A stretch of DNA of 64,000 nucleotides, from contig NZ_JANCPR020000011.1 in NCBI RefSeq assembly GCF_028657195.3, positions 62,001-126,000 on the forward strand. Direction: 5' to 3'. Under the pieces are notes generated by a model. That model saw only the letters and a list, made by a program, of their open reading frames with translations, was not told the DNA's origin and did no database searches. Position 1 is the first letter of the stretch. Each line of letters begins with the position of its first letter. The translations under genes were made by a program, and so were the position numbers. Positions 47,967 to 56,227 of this stretch are shown here, piece after piece. Origin of the DNA: Streptomyces iconiensis (GTDB taxonomy: Bacteria; Actinomycetota; Actinomycetes; Streptomycetales; Streptomycetaceae).

Positions 47967-49433
47967 TCAGCGGCTGCTCAGCGGCTTGCCGTACTTCTGG
48001 GCCGTGGAGAGGTACGGGAGGCCGAGCGTGCGGGGGGAGAAGGCCGCCGAGCCGCCGGCCGAGCCCTTGGGGAGGAGCCATACGGCGCCCAGGGAGGCGT
48101 TCTCTCCGGGGGACCCGACCGTGACATCCGGTACACCGTCGGCGTTGTAGTCGCCCGTGGCGACCGCGGCGCCGAAGGTGTCGCCCGCCTCGGCGACGCC
48201 CGGGACGCTCTGCGTGTCCTGGTTCCAGGCGACGGACGTGGCAGCGCCGCCCGCGTCGAGCAGGCCCCGGGCGCCGCCGCGGAGCAGCCAGGCGGCGCCG
48301 GCCCCCGCTTTGCTTCCGATGGCCTCACCGGACGCGCCCGCGACCAGGTCGTCGCGGCCGTCACGGTTGATGTCGGCGACAGCGAGCGCGGAACCGAAGC
48401 GGTCCCCGGCCTCGGCCACCCCCGGGACGCCCGCCGTGTCCTGGTTGAGGGTCTGGGCGCGGCTGCCGAACGAACCTGGCGCCGGGCTTCCGTAGTGGGT
48501 GTGGATGCTGCCGCCCTTGGCGAGTGCTTCGGGGCCGCACGGGTCGTCGATGTTCTCGTCGGCGATCTCACGGCATTCGCCGAGCGCCAGGTCGTCGTGG
48601 CCGTCGCCGTCGAAGTCGCCCGCGGCCAGAGCGGTCACGCCCGCGTTGTCCGTGTTCCAGAAGTTGGCCATCGCTGACCCGTCGGCGTCCCACTTCCACA
48701 GGCGCACGTGGGACTGCGTATTGGGGTCGCCCGCTGTCCAGTACGCCACGGCCAGGTCCGCCAGGCCGTCGCTGTCGAAGTCGCCCGTGGCCAGGACGGG
48801 GGCACGGCCTCCCATCGGGGCGGCGACGACGGTGGTGACCATGCTGTCTTCGCCCTGGGCGACACGAGCGACGACCTTGTCCTTGCCGCCGATCACGATC
48901 TCCTTGTTGCCGTCGCCCGTCAGGTCGGCCGCCGCGACCGACTGGCCGTAGGCGGCCGACGGCGACGGCCCGGTCAGGACCGTCGATGCCGGTCCCGGCC
49001 CGTTCTTCGAGCCGCCTACGGCGATGACCATGCCCGCGTCCGCACCGCGGTCGGTGACGTCCTCGCCGGGGACACCTACGAGCAGTTCCGCGATGCCGTC
49101 GCCGTTGAGGTCGGTCAGGGCCACGGATGCGCCGAAGCGGTCACCTGCCTCCGGGGTGCCGGGAACCTCGGGAGTGGCCTGGGTGACACGGATGCTTCCG
49201 TGAGCGCCGACCCCCCTCGGACCGCCCCGGACGATGTTCACGTACCCGGCCTTGGCCTGGCCGCCGACGGTCCCGCCCGGGACGCCGACGGCGAGGTCCG
49301 CGTAGCCGTCGCCGTTGAAGTCACTTGTGGCAGTACGGGGTGCGGCAGCGGCGGCACCGGACGGGAGCACGAACCCGGCGGTGGCCGCGGCGGCTGCGAT
49401 GGCGTACGTCAGGATGCGGCGGCTGTGTGGCAC
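47967..49433 (-). CDS. Secreted FG-GAP (integrin-alpha-like) repeat protein
   Basis: The 488-residue precursor has an N-terminal signal (RRILTYAIAAAAATAGFVLPSGAAAA). About seven FG-GAP/VCBS repeats follow with calcium-binding D-x-[ND]-x-D-G motifs: DFNGDGYADLAVG, DLNGDGIAELLVG, DLTGDGNKEIVIG, DFDSDGLADLAV, DFDGDGHDDLALG, DINRDGRDDLVAG and DYNADGVPDVTVG. These form an integrin-type propeller, and several Streptomyces paralogs exist with unknown partners. GTG 49433 gives the signal peptide directly. It is convergent with the TolB-like gene. Confidence 0.9.
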   Translation of the reverse strand: MPHSRRILTYAIAAAAATAGFVLPSGAAAAAPRTATSDFNGDGYADLAVGVPGGTVGGQAKAGYVNIVRGGPRGVGAHGSIRVTQATPEVPGTPEAGDRFGASVALTDLNGDGIAELLVGVPGEDVTDRGADAGMVIAVGGSKNGPGPASTVLTGPSPSAAYGQSVAAADLTGDGNKEIVIGGKDKVVARVAQGEDSMVTTVVAAPMGGRAPVLATGDFDSDGLADLAVAYWTAGDPNTQSHVRLWKWDADGSAMANFWNTDNAGVTALAAGDFDGDGHDDLALGECREIADENIDDPCGPEALAKGGSIHTHYGSPAPGSFGSRAQTLNQDTAGVPGVAEAGDRFGSALAVADINRDGRDDLVAGASGEAIGSKAGAGAAWLLRGGARGLLDAGGAATSVAWNQDTQSVPGVAEAGDTFGAAVATGDYNADGVPDVTVGSPGENASLGAVWLLPKGSAGGSAAFSPRTLGLPYLSTAQKYGKPLSSR

Positions 49434-49746
49434 AGGGGCTCCCACTCGGTCGACGGGACGCGCGGTTGCCTGGTGTGACCGTCGAAGGGGGGAGCTGGTT
49501 GTACGGCGTTCGCCAATGATCGGCACCGGGTTCCTGGTGCCCGAGGCTCCTGACGTCGCGAGCGCCACCGGGCCCGAACAGTGGCCCCGAGGCGCCCTCA
49601 CGTGCCGCTGCGAGGAACGGTGGCAGGAGCACGCCGTCCGTTGTCCTGTGCGCCCGTTGTCCTGTGCGCGCGTGCCGTCTTGTGCACCCGTACCGTCCCG
49701 TTGCACGCGTGCACGGCGTGGGCCTACAGGGGCAGGCGCCGCACGG
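49434..49746. other. Intergenic region between MerR and FG-GAP genes
   Basis: No gene is seen in 313 bases. CCGTTGTCCTGTGCGC is repeated exactly in tandem at 49638-49653 and 49654-49669, with a weak third copy after it. Confidence 0.6.
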
Positions 49747-50166
49747 TCAACCGCCGACCGCGGCCGTACTCGCCTCCGCGGTGCTGGCGCCCTCTGTGAC
49801 CACACTCGGGTCCTCGGTGACCACGCCTGCCGCTTTGACCTGTCCGATCACGCGGTCGAGCTTGGTCTTCGCCTGGCCCAGCTCGTCGATACGTGTCGCG
49901 ATGCGGTCGCGCTCGGTCTTGAGCTGGTTGAGCATGGCCTGGGTCGCCAGCCCTGTGCTGACGCAGGGCAGGAGGTCGACGATGGTCTTGCTCGGCAGGC
50001 CGGCGGCGTAGAGCTGCTGGATGAGCCGCACGCGCTCCACGGCCCCTTCGGGGTAGTCCCGCTGGCCTCCGGATGTCCGTGCCGACTCCAGAAGCTGCTG
50101 CTCCTCGTAGTAGCGCAGGGCACGGACGCTCACTTCCGAGCGCCTGGCGAGTTCTCCGATACGCAT
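49747..50166 (-). CDS. MerR-family transcriptional regulator
   Basis: The 139-residue protein has the MerR winged helix MRIGELARRSEVSVRALRYYEEQQLL and a dimerisation coiled coil (LKTERDRIATRIDELGQAKTKLDRVI). A short Val/Thr/Ala tail follows. It has one cysteine and no metal-binding cysteine pair, so it is probably not a metal or redox sensor of the classical type. MerR proteins distort over-spaced promoters to activate them. Its target is not evident; neighbouring genes are on the same strand but distant. Confidence 0.92.
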   Translation of the reverse strand: MRIGELARRSEVSVRALRYYEEQQLLESARTSGGQRDYPEGAVERVRLIQQLYAAGLPSKTIVDLLPCVSTGLATQAMLNQLKTERDRIATRIDELGQAKTKLDRVIGQVKAAGVVTEDPSVVTEGASTAEASTAAVGG

Positions 50167-50509
50167 GGCAGAAACTACTTCCCTCTTCGGCTCGACATCT
50201 CACGTCCGCGTCAGGTTTCAGCGTACGGGATGCGCCGGCGCCTGGCCATCGAGAGCCGTGAACCACTCACCGCCGCCGGCCGCAAGGCCGCCTTCGCCGG
50301 ATTCACCGGCTCGCCCGGCTCTCCGGCCCACCGGATTCGCCGCAGCGCTCGACGCCTTCTTCCCCCTGGCCGCGCGAGCGCTGTCGCGCTGCTGGGGCCC
50401 GCGGCCGTGAAGGCCACGGGCCCCTGCACCGTGCGCGAGGGTCATCCCTCGCCCGGGGGTCTCACCGGGCGCGCAGGTGGTCGGCGGCCTGCGCGGGGCC
50501 GGTCCTGTG
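50167..50509. other. Intergenic region upstream of MerR
   Basis: No gene is seen. It contains the hairpin listed at 50394-50424, and the MerR promoter should be near 50170-50230, where GCTGAAACCTGACGCGG occurs on the minus strand. Confidence 0.5.
50394..50424 (-). terminator. Hairpin downstream of the small basic gene
   Basis: GGGGCCCGCGGCC (50394-50406) and GGCCACGGGCCCC (50412-50424) form a stem with one mismatch and a five-base loop. It lies downstream of the minus-strand small gene. Confidence 0.55.
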
Positions 50510-50713
50510 TCACCCTCCGGATTCGCCGCGCTCGCCCTTGGGGCCCCGGCCGCGCTCGGTGCGGGGGCCGGAGGGCCTCCACTGCGGATCCTCTTCGAGT
50601 TCCTGCTTCGCCTCTTCGTTGGCGCTCCGGCCGGACTCGCCGAGGTCGTCCTTGGCCTCCTTGCGCCGGCGGGCGCGCTGGATGTCGTAGCTCTTGCTTC
50701 CGGGTTCCGGCAT
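50510..50713 (-). CDS. Small hydrophilic protein of unknown function
   Basis: The 67-residue product (MPEPGSKSYDIQRARRRKEAKD at the start) is highly charged, predicted disordered with a short helix, and has a Gly/Arg/Glu-rich tail. I recognise no domain, but the Tyr-Asp-Ile-Gln-Arg-Ala-Arg-Arg core looks like small actinobacterial stress-associated proteins (weak impression). ATG 50713 has GAGG 8 bases upstream; GTG 50722 is an alternative. A TATAAA box lies about 65 bases upstream. Confidence 0.6.
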   Translation of the reverse strand: MPEPGSKSYDIQRARRRKEAKDDLGESGRSANEEAKQELEEDPQWRPSGPRTERGRGPKGERGESGG

Positions 50714-50777
50714 GGCGATCACCTCGCGGGTCCGGGTTCCCGGGGCATCAGGTCCGAAACGGGCCGTTCAGCGCTGA

Positions 50778-50793
50778 TTTATACCGTTACGGT
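50778..50793 (-). promoter_or_regulatory. -10-like TATAAA with overlapping palindrome
   Basis: On the minus strand TATAAA (plus 50778-50783) is preceded by the palindrome ACCGTTACGGT (50783-50793). In this GC-rich context it is a good candidate promoter/operator for the small gene, but no clear -35 is seen. Confidence 0.4.
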
Positions 50794-50933
50794 CCGCACG
50801 CGCTGACGCGTCCCGACGCGTCCTGAACAGCGTCCTGGCACGGTGCGCCGCTGTTCACCGTCCTGCGTTCCAGCCCTGCCGCTTCACAGTCCCCAGCGTC
50901 CTCTGTCCCCCGCACTCCGCCCCGCGTTCCCTC

Positions 50934-51365
50934 CTACGTTCCCTCCCCGGGCGGCTCCGCGCGGGCGATCGGCAGCAGTTCGACGACGTCGGCCGGGAGT
51001 ACGTCCCTGAGCTTGACCATCAGTTCGGGCGCCACGGCGTCGTCGAGTACCTCGAAGACCGCGGCTGCATGGCGGAGCGCCGTCTCCTCGTCGGTCCGTG
51101 AACGCCATGCCACACGCCCTGCGAAGGTCGTCAGGTCGAACTTCTCGCCGCGCTCGCGCTCCTCGGTGTCGGCCGTGTGATGGGTCGACCTGTCCATCTC
51201 CTCCGCGGCCTCATCGGGCAGTTGTGCCGCGAAGTGTTCGGCGGTGGCGTCCGGCATCCGCTCGGCGAGCGTCCGCAAGGTGGCCTTCAGTACCGCGTCG
51301 GCCGACTGCCGGTCGCTCAGCCCCGCCTCGTCCCGCACCAGGTCGAGAATCTCCGTGTAGCGCAC
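50934..51365 (-). CDS. DUF2267 protein
   Basis: The 143-residue protein shows the DUF2267 pattern: a helical first half with LSDRQSADAVLKATLRTLAERMPDATAEHFAAQLP and a second half FAGRVAWRSRTDEETALRHAAAVFEVLDDAV. The family is common in actinobacteria, often as stress-related genes, and its function is unknown. GTG 51365 is used, with GAGAGGCGGG upstream. It is divergent from the aconitase gene with a repeat-rich spacer. Confidence 0.88.
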   Translation of the reverse strand: MRYTEILDLVRDEAGLSDRQSADAVLKATLRTLAERMPDATAEHFAAQLPDEAAEEMDRSTHHTADTEERERGEKFDLTTFAGRVAWRSRTDEETALRHAAAVFEVLDDAVAPELMVKLRDVLPADVVELLPIARAEPPGEGT

Positions 51366-51709
51366 TGCGCACCCGCCTCTCCGCTCAAGTCTCCGTACAG
51401 GTCCAGGTGACGGCCTGTCGGCCGGGCCGGCCGGGCGCGTACGGGAACGGCACCGGGACGGCCCGGGGCCCTTCCCAGTCTGCACCGGCCGGCCCCATGT
51501 GCATCCCGGGGACAGGTGCGTCCCCGGGATGCACAGCCCAGGACATGTACAGCCCGGGACATGTGCAGCCCGGGACATGTGCAGCCCAGGGCCTCGGCGG
51601 GTAGCCGGGAACCCCCTGGGCCGGGTGGGGAAAGCTGCCGGAACACGCGGTCGGCATCAGCTCGGCGCCGCCCGAGAAGGCGCAGGGTGAGGCAGTCGAG
51701 AGGAGCAGC
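51366..51709. other. Divergent spacer between DUF2267 and aconitase genes
   Basis: These 344 bases have no gene. The middle holds a perfect inverted repeat (51498-51535) followed by three to four 16-bp tandem repeats (51534-51597), both listed separately. No obvious hexamers are seen. Confidence 0.6.
51498..51597. repeat. Inverted repeat plus 16-bp tandem repeats
   Basis: The 15-bp arms TGTGCATCCCGGGGA (51498-51512) and its complement (51521-51535) enclose an 8-base loop. Next come CAGCCCAGGACATGTA (51534-51549), two perfect CAGCCCGGGACATGTG units (51550-51581) and a partial unit to 51597. Each unit contains the ACATGT palindrome. Confidence 0.9.
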
Positions 51710-53731
51710 ATGACCGGGAAGCGGAAACAGGGAAGCCTGGCACGGCAGCTGATCGAGGCGCACCTGGTGGAAGGGCGGCCCGAGGCGGGCGAGGAGATCG
51801 GGCTGCGGGTCGACCAGACCCTCACCCAGGACGCCACCGGCACGCTGGTGATGCAGGAGCTGGAGGGACTCGGGCTGGACCGCGTACGGACCGAGGTCAG
51901 CGTGCAGTACGTCGACCACAACATCCTGCAGGCCGATGAGCGCAACGCCGAGGACCACGACTTCCTGCGGTCGGCGGCCCGCCGGTACGGGGTCTGGTAC
52001 TCCAAGCCGGGCAACGGCGTCTCACACCCCACGCACATGCAGCGCTTCGGCGTACCGGGCAAGACGCTCGCCGGTTCCGACTCGCACACCTGCGCCGCAG
52101 GTTCGCTGGGCATGCTCGCGATCGGCGTGGGCGGCCTTGAGGTGGCGATGGCGATGGCGGGCCGGCCGCTGTATCTGCGGATGCCGGACATCTGGGGCGT
52201 ACGTCTGACGGGCCGGCTGCCCGCGTGGGTGAGTGCCAAGGACGTGATCCTGGAGCTGCTGCGGCGGCACGGGGTGAAGGGCGGTGTGAACCGGATCCTT
52301 GAGTACCACGGCCCGGGACTGGAGTCGCTCACGGCGATGGACCGGCACGTGATCGCGAACATGGGGGCCGAACTCGGCGCCACCGCAAGCGTGTTCCCGG
52401 CCGACGACGCCGTACGCGACTTCCTGCGTGCCGAGGACCGGGAGGAGGACTTCGTCGCGCTGGCCCCGGAACCTGACGCCGCGTACGACGTGGAGGAGGA
52501 GATCGACCTCGGCTCCCTGGAGCCGCTGATCGCGCGTCCCTCCTCGCCGGGCAACGTGGTCACCGTACGGGAGGCCGCCGGCGCTCCCGTCCACCAGGCG
52601 GTGATCGGCTCGTCCGCCAATCCTGGGCTGCGCGACTTCGCCGTCGCGGCGGCCATGGTGCGCGGACGCAGCACCGCCGAGGGCGTGAGCTTCGACGTCA
52701 ACCCGACCTCGCGGGAGATCCTTCAGGACCTCACCCGCTCGGGCGGCACCTTCGACCTGATCGGTGCGGGTGCCAGGCTGCACCAGAGCGGCTGCCTGGG
52801 ATGCATCGGAATGGGCCAGGCTCCCGCCGCCGGACGGAACTCGCTGCGCACCTTCCCGCGGAACTTCCCCGGGCGGTCGGGCACGGAGGACGACGCGGTG
52901 TGGCTCTGCTCGCCGGAGACCGCCACCGCCTCCGCGCTGACCGGGGTCATCACCGACCCCCGCGACTGGGCGGCGGACGCCGATGCCGAACCCCCGGTGC
53001 TGCGGCTGCCGGAGCGGGCGAGCGTCAACGTGTCGATGCTGGAGGGCCCGCTGCCGCCCGAGGAGGCGGCCTCCGTCGAGCTGGACCGCGGCCCCAACGT
53101 CTCCGCGCTGCCCCGGCTCGACCCGCTGCCTGACACGCTGGAGGGGCCGGTGCTGCTGCGCACCGGTGACGACGTGTCGACGGACGAGATCTCACCGGCC
53201 GGCGCGCGTGCCCTGCCGTACAGGTCGAACATCCCGAAGCTGGCGGACTTCACGTTCACCCGCATCGACCCGGAGTACCCGCGGCGGGCGCGGGAGACCG
53301 AAGGGCCGCACTTCGTCGTCGGCGGCCACAACTACGGGCAGGGCTCGTCCCGCGAACACGCCGCCATCACACCCCGCCACCTCGGGCTGCGCGCCGTCGT
53401 GGCCAAGTCGTTCGCCCGGATCCACTGGCAGAACCTCGCCAACTTCGGTGTGCTGGCCCTGGAGTTCGAGGACGAGGCGGACGCGGACCGGATCGACGCC
53501 GGGGACACGCTGCGGCTGGAGCGGCTGCGTACCGCGCTGGCCGGCGACGCGTCGCCCCGACTGCGCCTGCGCAACGTCACGAAGGGCGAGGACTGCACCG
53601 TCCGGCACCGGCTCTCGCCGCGCCAGCGCCGCAGCGTGCTCGCCGGCGGCATCATCCCCGCGCTCGCGGAGGAGGAAGCGTCCGCGGACGGGAGCGGGAA
53701 CGGCGGCGGAGGCGGAGGCGAGGGCGGGTGA
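51710..53731 (+). CDS. Aconitate hydratase, Aquifex-type
   Basis: The 673-residue enzyme belongs to the shorter 'putative aconitase' branch (about 640-660) rather than the 900-residue AcnA of the Streptomyces citric acid cycle. Fe-S ligands are C128 in AGSDSHTCAAGS and C362/C365 in SGCLGCIGMG. The swivel domain has GDDVSTDEISPAG and VGGHNYGQGSSREHA. It interconverts citrate and isocitrate, or a related tricarboxylate. ATG 51710 follows GAGAGGAG. A Gly/Glu tail ends the protein. A 22-bp terminator follows the stop. Confidence 0.92.
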   Translation: MTGKRKQGSLARQLIEAHLVEGRPEAGEEIGLRVDQTLTQDATGTLVMQELEGLGLDRVRTEVSVQYVDHNILQADERNAEDHDFLRSAARRYGVWYSKPGNGVSHPTHMQRFGVPGKTLAGSDSHTCAAGSLGMLAIGVGGLEVAMAMAGRPLYLRMPDIWGVRLTGRLPAWVSAKDVILELLRRHGVKGGVNRILEYHGPGLESLTAMDRHVIANMGAELGATASVFPADDAVRDFLRAEDREEDFVALAPEPDAAYDVEEEIDLGSLEPLIARPSSPGNVVTVREAAGAPVHQAVIGSSANPGLRDFAVAAAMVRGRSTAEGVSFDVNPTSREILQDLTRSGGTFDLIGAGARLHQSGCLGCIGMGQAPAAGRNSLRTFPRNFPGRSGTEDDAVWLCSPETATASALTGVITDPRDWAADADAEPPVLRLPERASVNVSMLEGPLPPEEAASVELDRGPNVSALPRLDPLPDTLEGPVLLRTGDDVSTDEISPAGARALPYRSNIPKLADFTFTRIDPEYPRRARETEGPHFVVGGHNYGQGSSREHAAITPRHLGLRAVVAKSFARIHWQNLANFGVLALEFEDEADADRIDAGDTLRLERLRTALAGDASPRLRLRNVTKGEDCTVRHRLSPRQRRSVLAGGIIPALAEEEASADGSGNGGGGGGEGG

Positions 53732-53733
53732 GG

Positions 53734-53781
53734 ACGGTTCCGCTCCGCACCGGCCGTGCGGCCGGTGCGGAGCGGAACCGT
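53734..53781. terminator. Very strong bidirectional terminator
   Basis: Bases 53734-53755 pair perfectly with 53760-53781, a 22-bp stem with a GTGC tetraloop, between the convergent aconitase and methyltransferase genes. It is the strongest hairpin I found in the window. Confidence 0.9.
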
Positions 53782-53795
53782 ATGCAGCCCTCGGG

Positions 53796-54764
53796 CTATT
53801 CCTTCTCGAAGGTCAGGCGCAGGACGGTGTACCGCCGCTCGCGCATGAATCGCAGAGCGGTGCTCTGCTCCCTGAAGACATCGGAGACGGATTTCTCACC
53901 GATGATTTCGTTTCCGCGCGCGCGGTTGGCCTCTCCCCGCTCCAGCCAGTTCTGCAGGGTGAGGACACCGTCCTTCGGGTCGCTGCGTTCCGACGAGAGC
54001 CGGAACAGACCGCGGCTCGCCTCTGTCAGTTCGGAGCGGGTCGGCAGGAAGACCTCGGGGAAAACATTCCGCGAGGCGTGCATTCCAGCGGCGAGGTTCT
54101 TCACGCCGTGATAGATGTCCCTGGGTCCCGGCCTGCGTGTCGGGGATTCTCCCGCCGTCTGCATCTCATCGGGCGCAGGCACCGGCATCATCAGGGACGA
54201 AAGCCATCCAGGACCGTTCCACGCATTGGTCTGGAGAGACAGCAGGCCGCCCGGCCTCATCCAGGAATGGCATTTCTGGAAGAACGCGCGATAGCTGGCG
54301 ATGCGCTGCGCCCGCCGCAGGGTCGTTCCCGCGAAATGCTCGATCGCCTCGATGGCGATCACCGCGTCGTACGGGGCTTCGGGTACGTGGTCGAACCAGT
54401 TCTCCTCCCGTGCCTCGCAGCGCGGCCAGCCCTGCTCCCGGATCCACGCGGTCTGTGCCGGGCTCATGGTGAGGCCCACGACGTGGCCCGCCTCGTGCTT
54501 GTCCACGAGACGCCGCATGAGACTGCCCCAGCCGCAGCCGACATCGAGCACCCGTGCGGCGCCCACCGCTCCTGCGGCCTCGGCGTGGTAGTCGAGCTTC
54601 CGCCGCTGGGCCGACTCCAGCGTGTCGCCGTCCTCCCACATCCCGTAGGAATAGACGAGGTCCTCGCCGAGAGTGAGTCGGTAGAACTCGCCCAGGAAGT
54701 CGTACTGATGGCGGATCGCCTCCAGCGAGGTCCCCCTGTAGCTCGACTGGTCCTTTGTCTCCAC
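53796..54764 (-). CDS. CFA-synthase-type SAM methyltransferase
   Basis: The roughly 322-residue protein has the class I SAM fold: a leading SLEAIRHQYDFLGEFYRLTLGEDLVYSYGMW block typical of cyclopropane-fatty-acid synthase relatives, the motif RVLDVGCGWGSLMRRL, VVGLTMSPAQ, and AIEAIEHF. It could methylate a lipid or a small molecule; substrate unknown. Start is uncertain: GTG 54764 directly precedes the conserved part, GTG 54788 has GGAGG three bases upstream, and 54857 is the longest. It faces the aconitase gene across a strong terminator. Confidence 0.88.
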   Translation of the reverse strand: METKDQSSYRGTSLEAIRHQYDFLGEFYRLTLGEDLVYSYGMWEDGDTLESAQRRKLDYHAEAAGAVGAARVLDVGCGWGSLMRRLVDKHEAGHVVGLTMSPAQTAWIREQGWPRCEAREENWFDHVPEAPYDAVIAIEAIEHFAGTTLRRAQRIASYRAFFQKCHSWMRPGGLLSLQTNAWNGPGWLSSLMMPVPAPDEMQTAGESPTRRPGPRDIYHGVKNLAAGMHASRNVFPEVFLPTRSELTEASRGLFRLSSERSDPKDGVLTLQNWLERGEANRARGNEIIGEKSVSDVFREQSTALRFMRERRYTVLRLTFEKE

Positions 54765-55169
54765 GTTCGTTCCGGCCAACGCAAACACCTGCCTCCGGGT
54801 CCGTCCTGATTTCAGGTTGTCCTCCCGCCTGATGCCGGGAAATCGAAAGCCAATCACAGCGGAAGGGCGGGATCGGCGTGCACCGCGCGCGGGTACCCGG
54901 AGTTCGCCGTAACGCCTAATGCCGCAGCCGGTCGGTGTCGCCCGGTCGCACGCGCGCGGAACGCTGCGTGCATTCCGGCGGATCGAAGAAGGTTTACGGG
55001 TCTCGGCCGGGCGGCCCGTTCGGGAGCGGCCATGAGGTACGGGTTGACACTTCGCAGTGTTCTACACATAGGCGCGGCGCGCCGCTCCCTGTCGACCGGA
55101 AAACGGCAGGAAGCGGAACCTTTCGGATCTACGCCGCATAAGCCGCCTGCCGCTGGGGACCCGTCGGGC
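54765..55169. other. Intergenic region upstream of DUF2795 gene
   Basis: No clear gene. The right end holds TTGACA (55044-55049) with a possible CATAGG -10 after 17 bases. The dyad ACACT-TCGC-AGTGT (55047-55060) overlaps the -35 element and is followed by GTGT-TCT-ACAC. Confidence 0.55.
55044..55072 (+). promoter_or_regulatory. Promoter/operator of the DUF2795 gene
   Basis: TTGACA at 55044-55049 and CATAGG at 55067-55072 are 17 bases apart. Two short overlapping dyads cover the spacer, so repression at this promoter is plausible. Its position argues against an N-terminal extension of the gene from 55032. Confidence 0.45.
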
Positions 55170-55487
55170 ATGGCAGAGACAAACGTGCACGAGGTACTCA
55201 AGGCGATCAGCGACGTGTCCTTCCCCGCGGGAAAGGACGATCTTGAGCAGGTGGCGCAGCGCAGCGGCGCCTCCCCGGGCGTCATGGCCGCGCTGGCGGG
55301 GATACCGCCCGAGGAGTACGCGAACAAGGACGAGGTGGCCCGCTCCGTACGGACACCGGCCGACACCGACATCCCCCACAGCGCGGCGCAGAAGGCGCAG
55401 CAGGCGCGCAAGGGCGGAAAGCCGGGCCTCTCGCAGCACCTTCGCGACGCCGAGAAGCCGCCGGTCGAGCGAGAACTCGAAGAGTAA
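55170..55487 (+). CDS. DUF2795 small protein
   Basis: The 105-residue protein has the DUF2795 core: VLKAISDVSFPAGKDDLEQVAQRSGAS...VMAALAGIPPEEYANKDEVARSV, a small helical domain found in actinobacteria. The tail is basic and disordered. ATG 55170 fits the family N-terminus. Its stop TAA is formed at the left junction of the MITE: TA belongs to the target site and the last A to the element. Without the insertion the stop would be TAG. The next gene starts 206 bases on, about 43 bases before insertion. Confidence 0.85.
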   Translation: MAETNVHEVLKAISDVSFPAGKDDLEQVAQRSGASPGVMAALAGIPPEEYANKDEVARSVRTPADTDIPHSAAQKAQQARKGGKPGLSQHLRDAEKPPVERELEE

Positions 55488-55650
55488 GGGCTGTCCCGTA
55501 ATCCCCGGTGGATCAGCGAGCGGCGTCAGATGCGGTCAATCGCAAGGCAGCGAAGCGTCCTCATAGTGGGTCTATTCGGGCGTTTCGCTAACGCCGCGAG
55601 TGGCCGTAGCTGGCGTCGGGAGCCCGCCGGGGGTTGCGGGACAGCCCTTA
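55485..55650. mobile_element. MITE (162 bp) with TA target duplication
   Basis: The element spans 55487-55648 and is flanked by TA at 55485-55486 and 55649-55650. Terminal inverted repeats of about 23 bases begin AGGGCTGTCCCG at both ends, and TAATCCCC on the left opposes CAACCCCC on the right (two mismatches). There is no coding capacity. Such ends are typical of small non-autonomous transposons of Streptomyces. It sits between two genes that would otherwise form an operon. Confidence 0.85.
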
Positions 55651-55693
55651 GGCGTCAAGGACAGAAGGCGTAAGGACAGAGAGGAGCCGCGGC

Positions 55694-56194
55694 ATGGTGC
55701 GCAAGAAGGTCGAGGGGAACGAGGAGGAACGCCGGGCCGCCGCCCGCGAGGCCGAGCGGGTCGGAGAGCGGCCCAGCGAGCGGGGCGAGACGACGGGCGC
55801 CTCCAAGCAGCGACGGCACATGACGTCCCGCAACACGCTGACCCACGAGGACAAGCTCGCCTCCCAGCACCGGGGTAAGCAGGAGTGGCGCGCGGGCGAT
55901 CTGGCGGAGGAGGAACTGGTCGACACGGCCGCCACCGAGCCGGCGCGCACCTTCCAGGGACGCGGCAGCCCTCCGTACGGGGACCAGCACGAGCAGGTCT
56001 TCCGTGCGCTCGCCTCCACCGAGGCGGACAACGGCGGCAATCCGGTGGCGCTCCAGGACGTGGCGCAGGCAGCGGGGCTCACCGATGAGGACACCCGTGT
56101 GCTCCTGCACGACCTGGTCAGCGTCCACAACCTGGCCACCGAGATCCAGACGAACGCCGAGGGCGCGCTGTACACCACCTCGGCGCGTCGCTGA
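55694..56194 (+). CDS. Conserved-looking protein with possible winged-helix end
   Basis: The 166-residue product has a highly charged N-half (Arg/Glu-rich, disordered to about 95). The ordered C-terminal part, about 100-160 (EQVFRALASTEADNGGNPVALQDVAQAAGLTDEDTRVLLHDLVSVHN), looks like a small winged-helix domain. I do not recognise a named family. ATG 55694 follows GAGAGGAG. It lies just downstream of the DUF2795 gene, so the two were probably cotranscribed before the MITE entered. Confidence 0.75.
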   Translation: MVRKKVEGNEEERRAAAREAERVGERPSERGETTGASKQRRHMTSRNTLTHEDKLASQHRGKQEWRAGDLAEEELVDTAATEPARTFQGRGSPPYGDQHEQVFRALASTEADNGGNPVALQDVAQAAGLTDEDTRVLLHDLVSVHNLATEIQTNAEGALYTTSARR

Positions 56195-56227
56195 CCCGCG
56201 GCCGGCGGTTCCGGGGGTGGTGGGAGC

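Noticed and set aside
51498..51535. Transcription terminator
   Set aside because: The hairpin lies between divergent genes and so upstream of both, making a regulatory or repeat-derived origin more likely.
54788..54857. Longer N-terminus of the CFA-type methyltransferase
   Set aside because: The added residues are not family-like; GTG 54788 remains possible because of a nearby GGAGG, but the conserved region starts after 54764.
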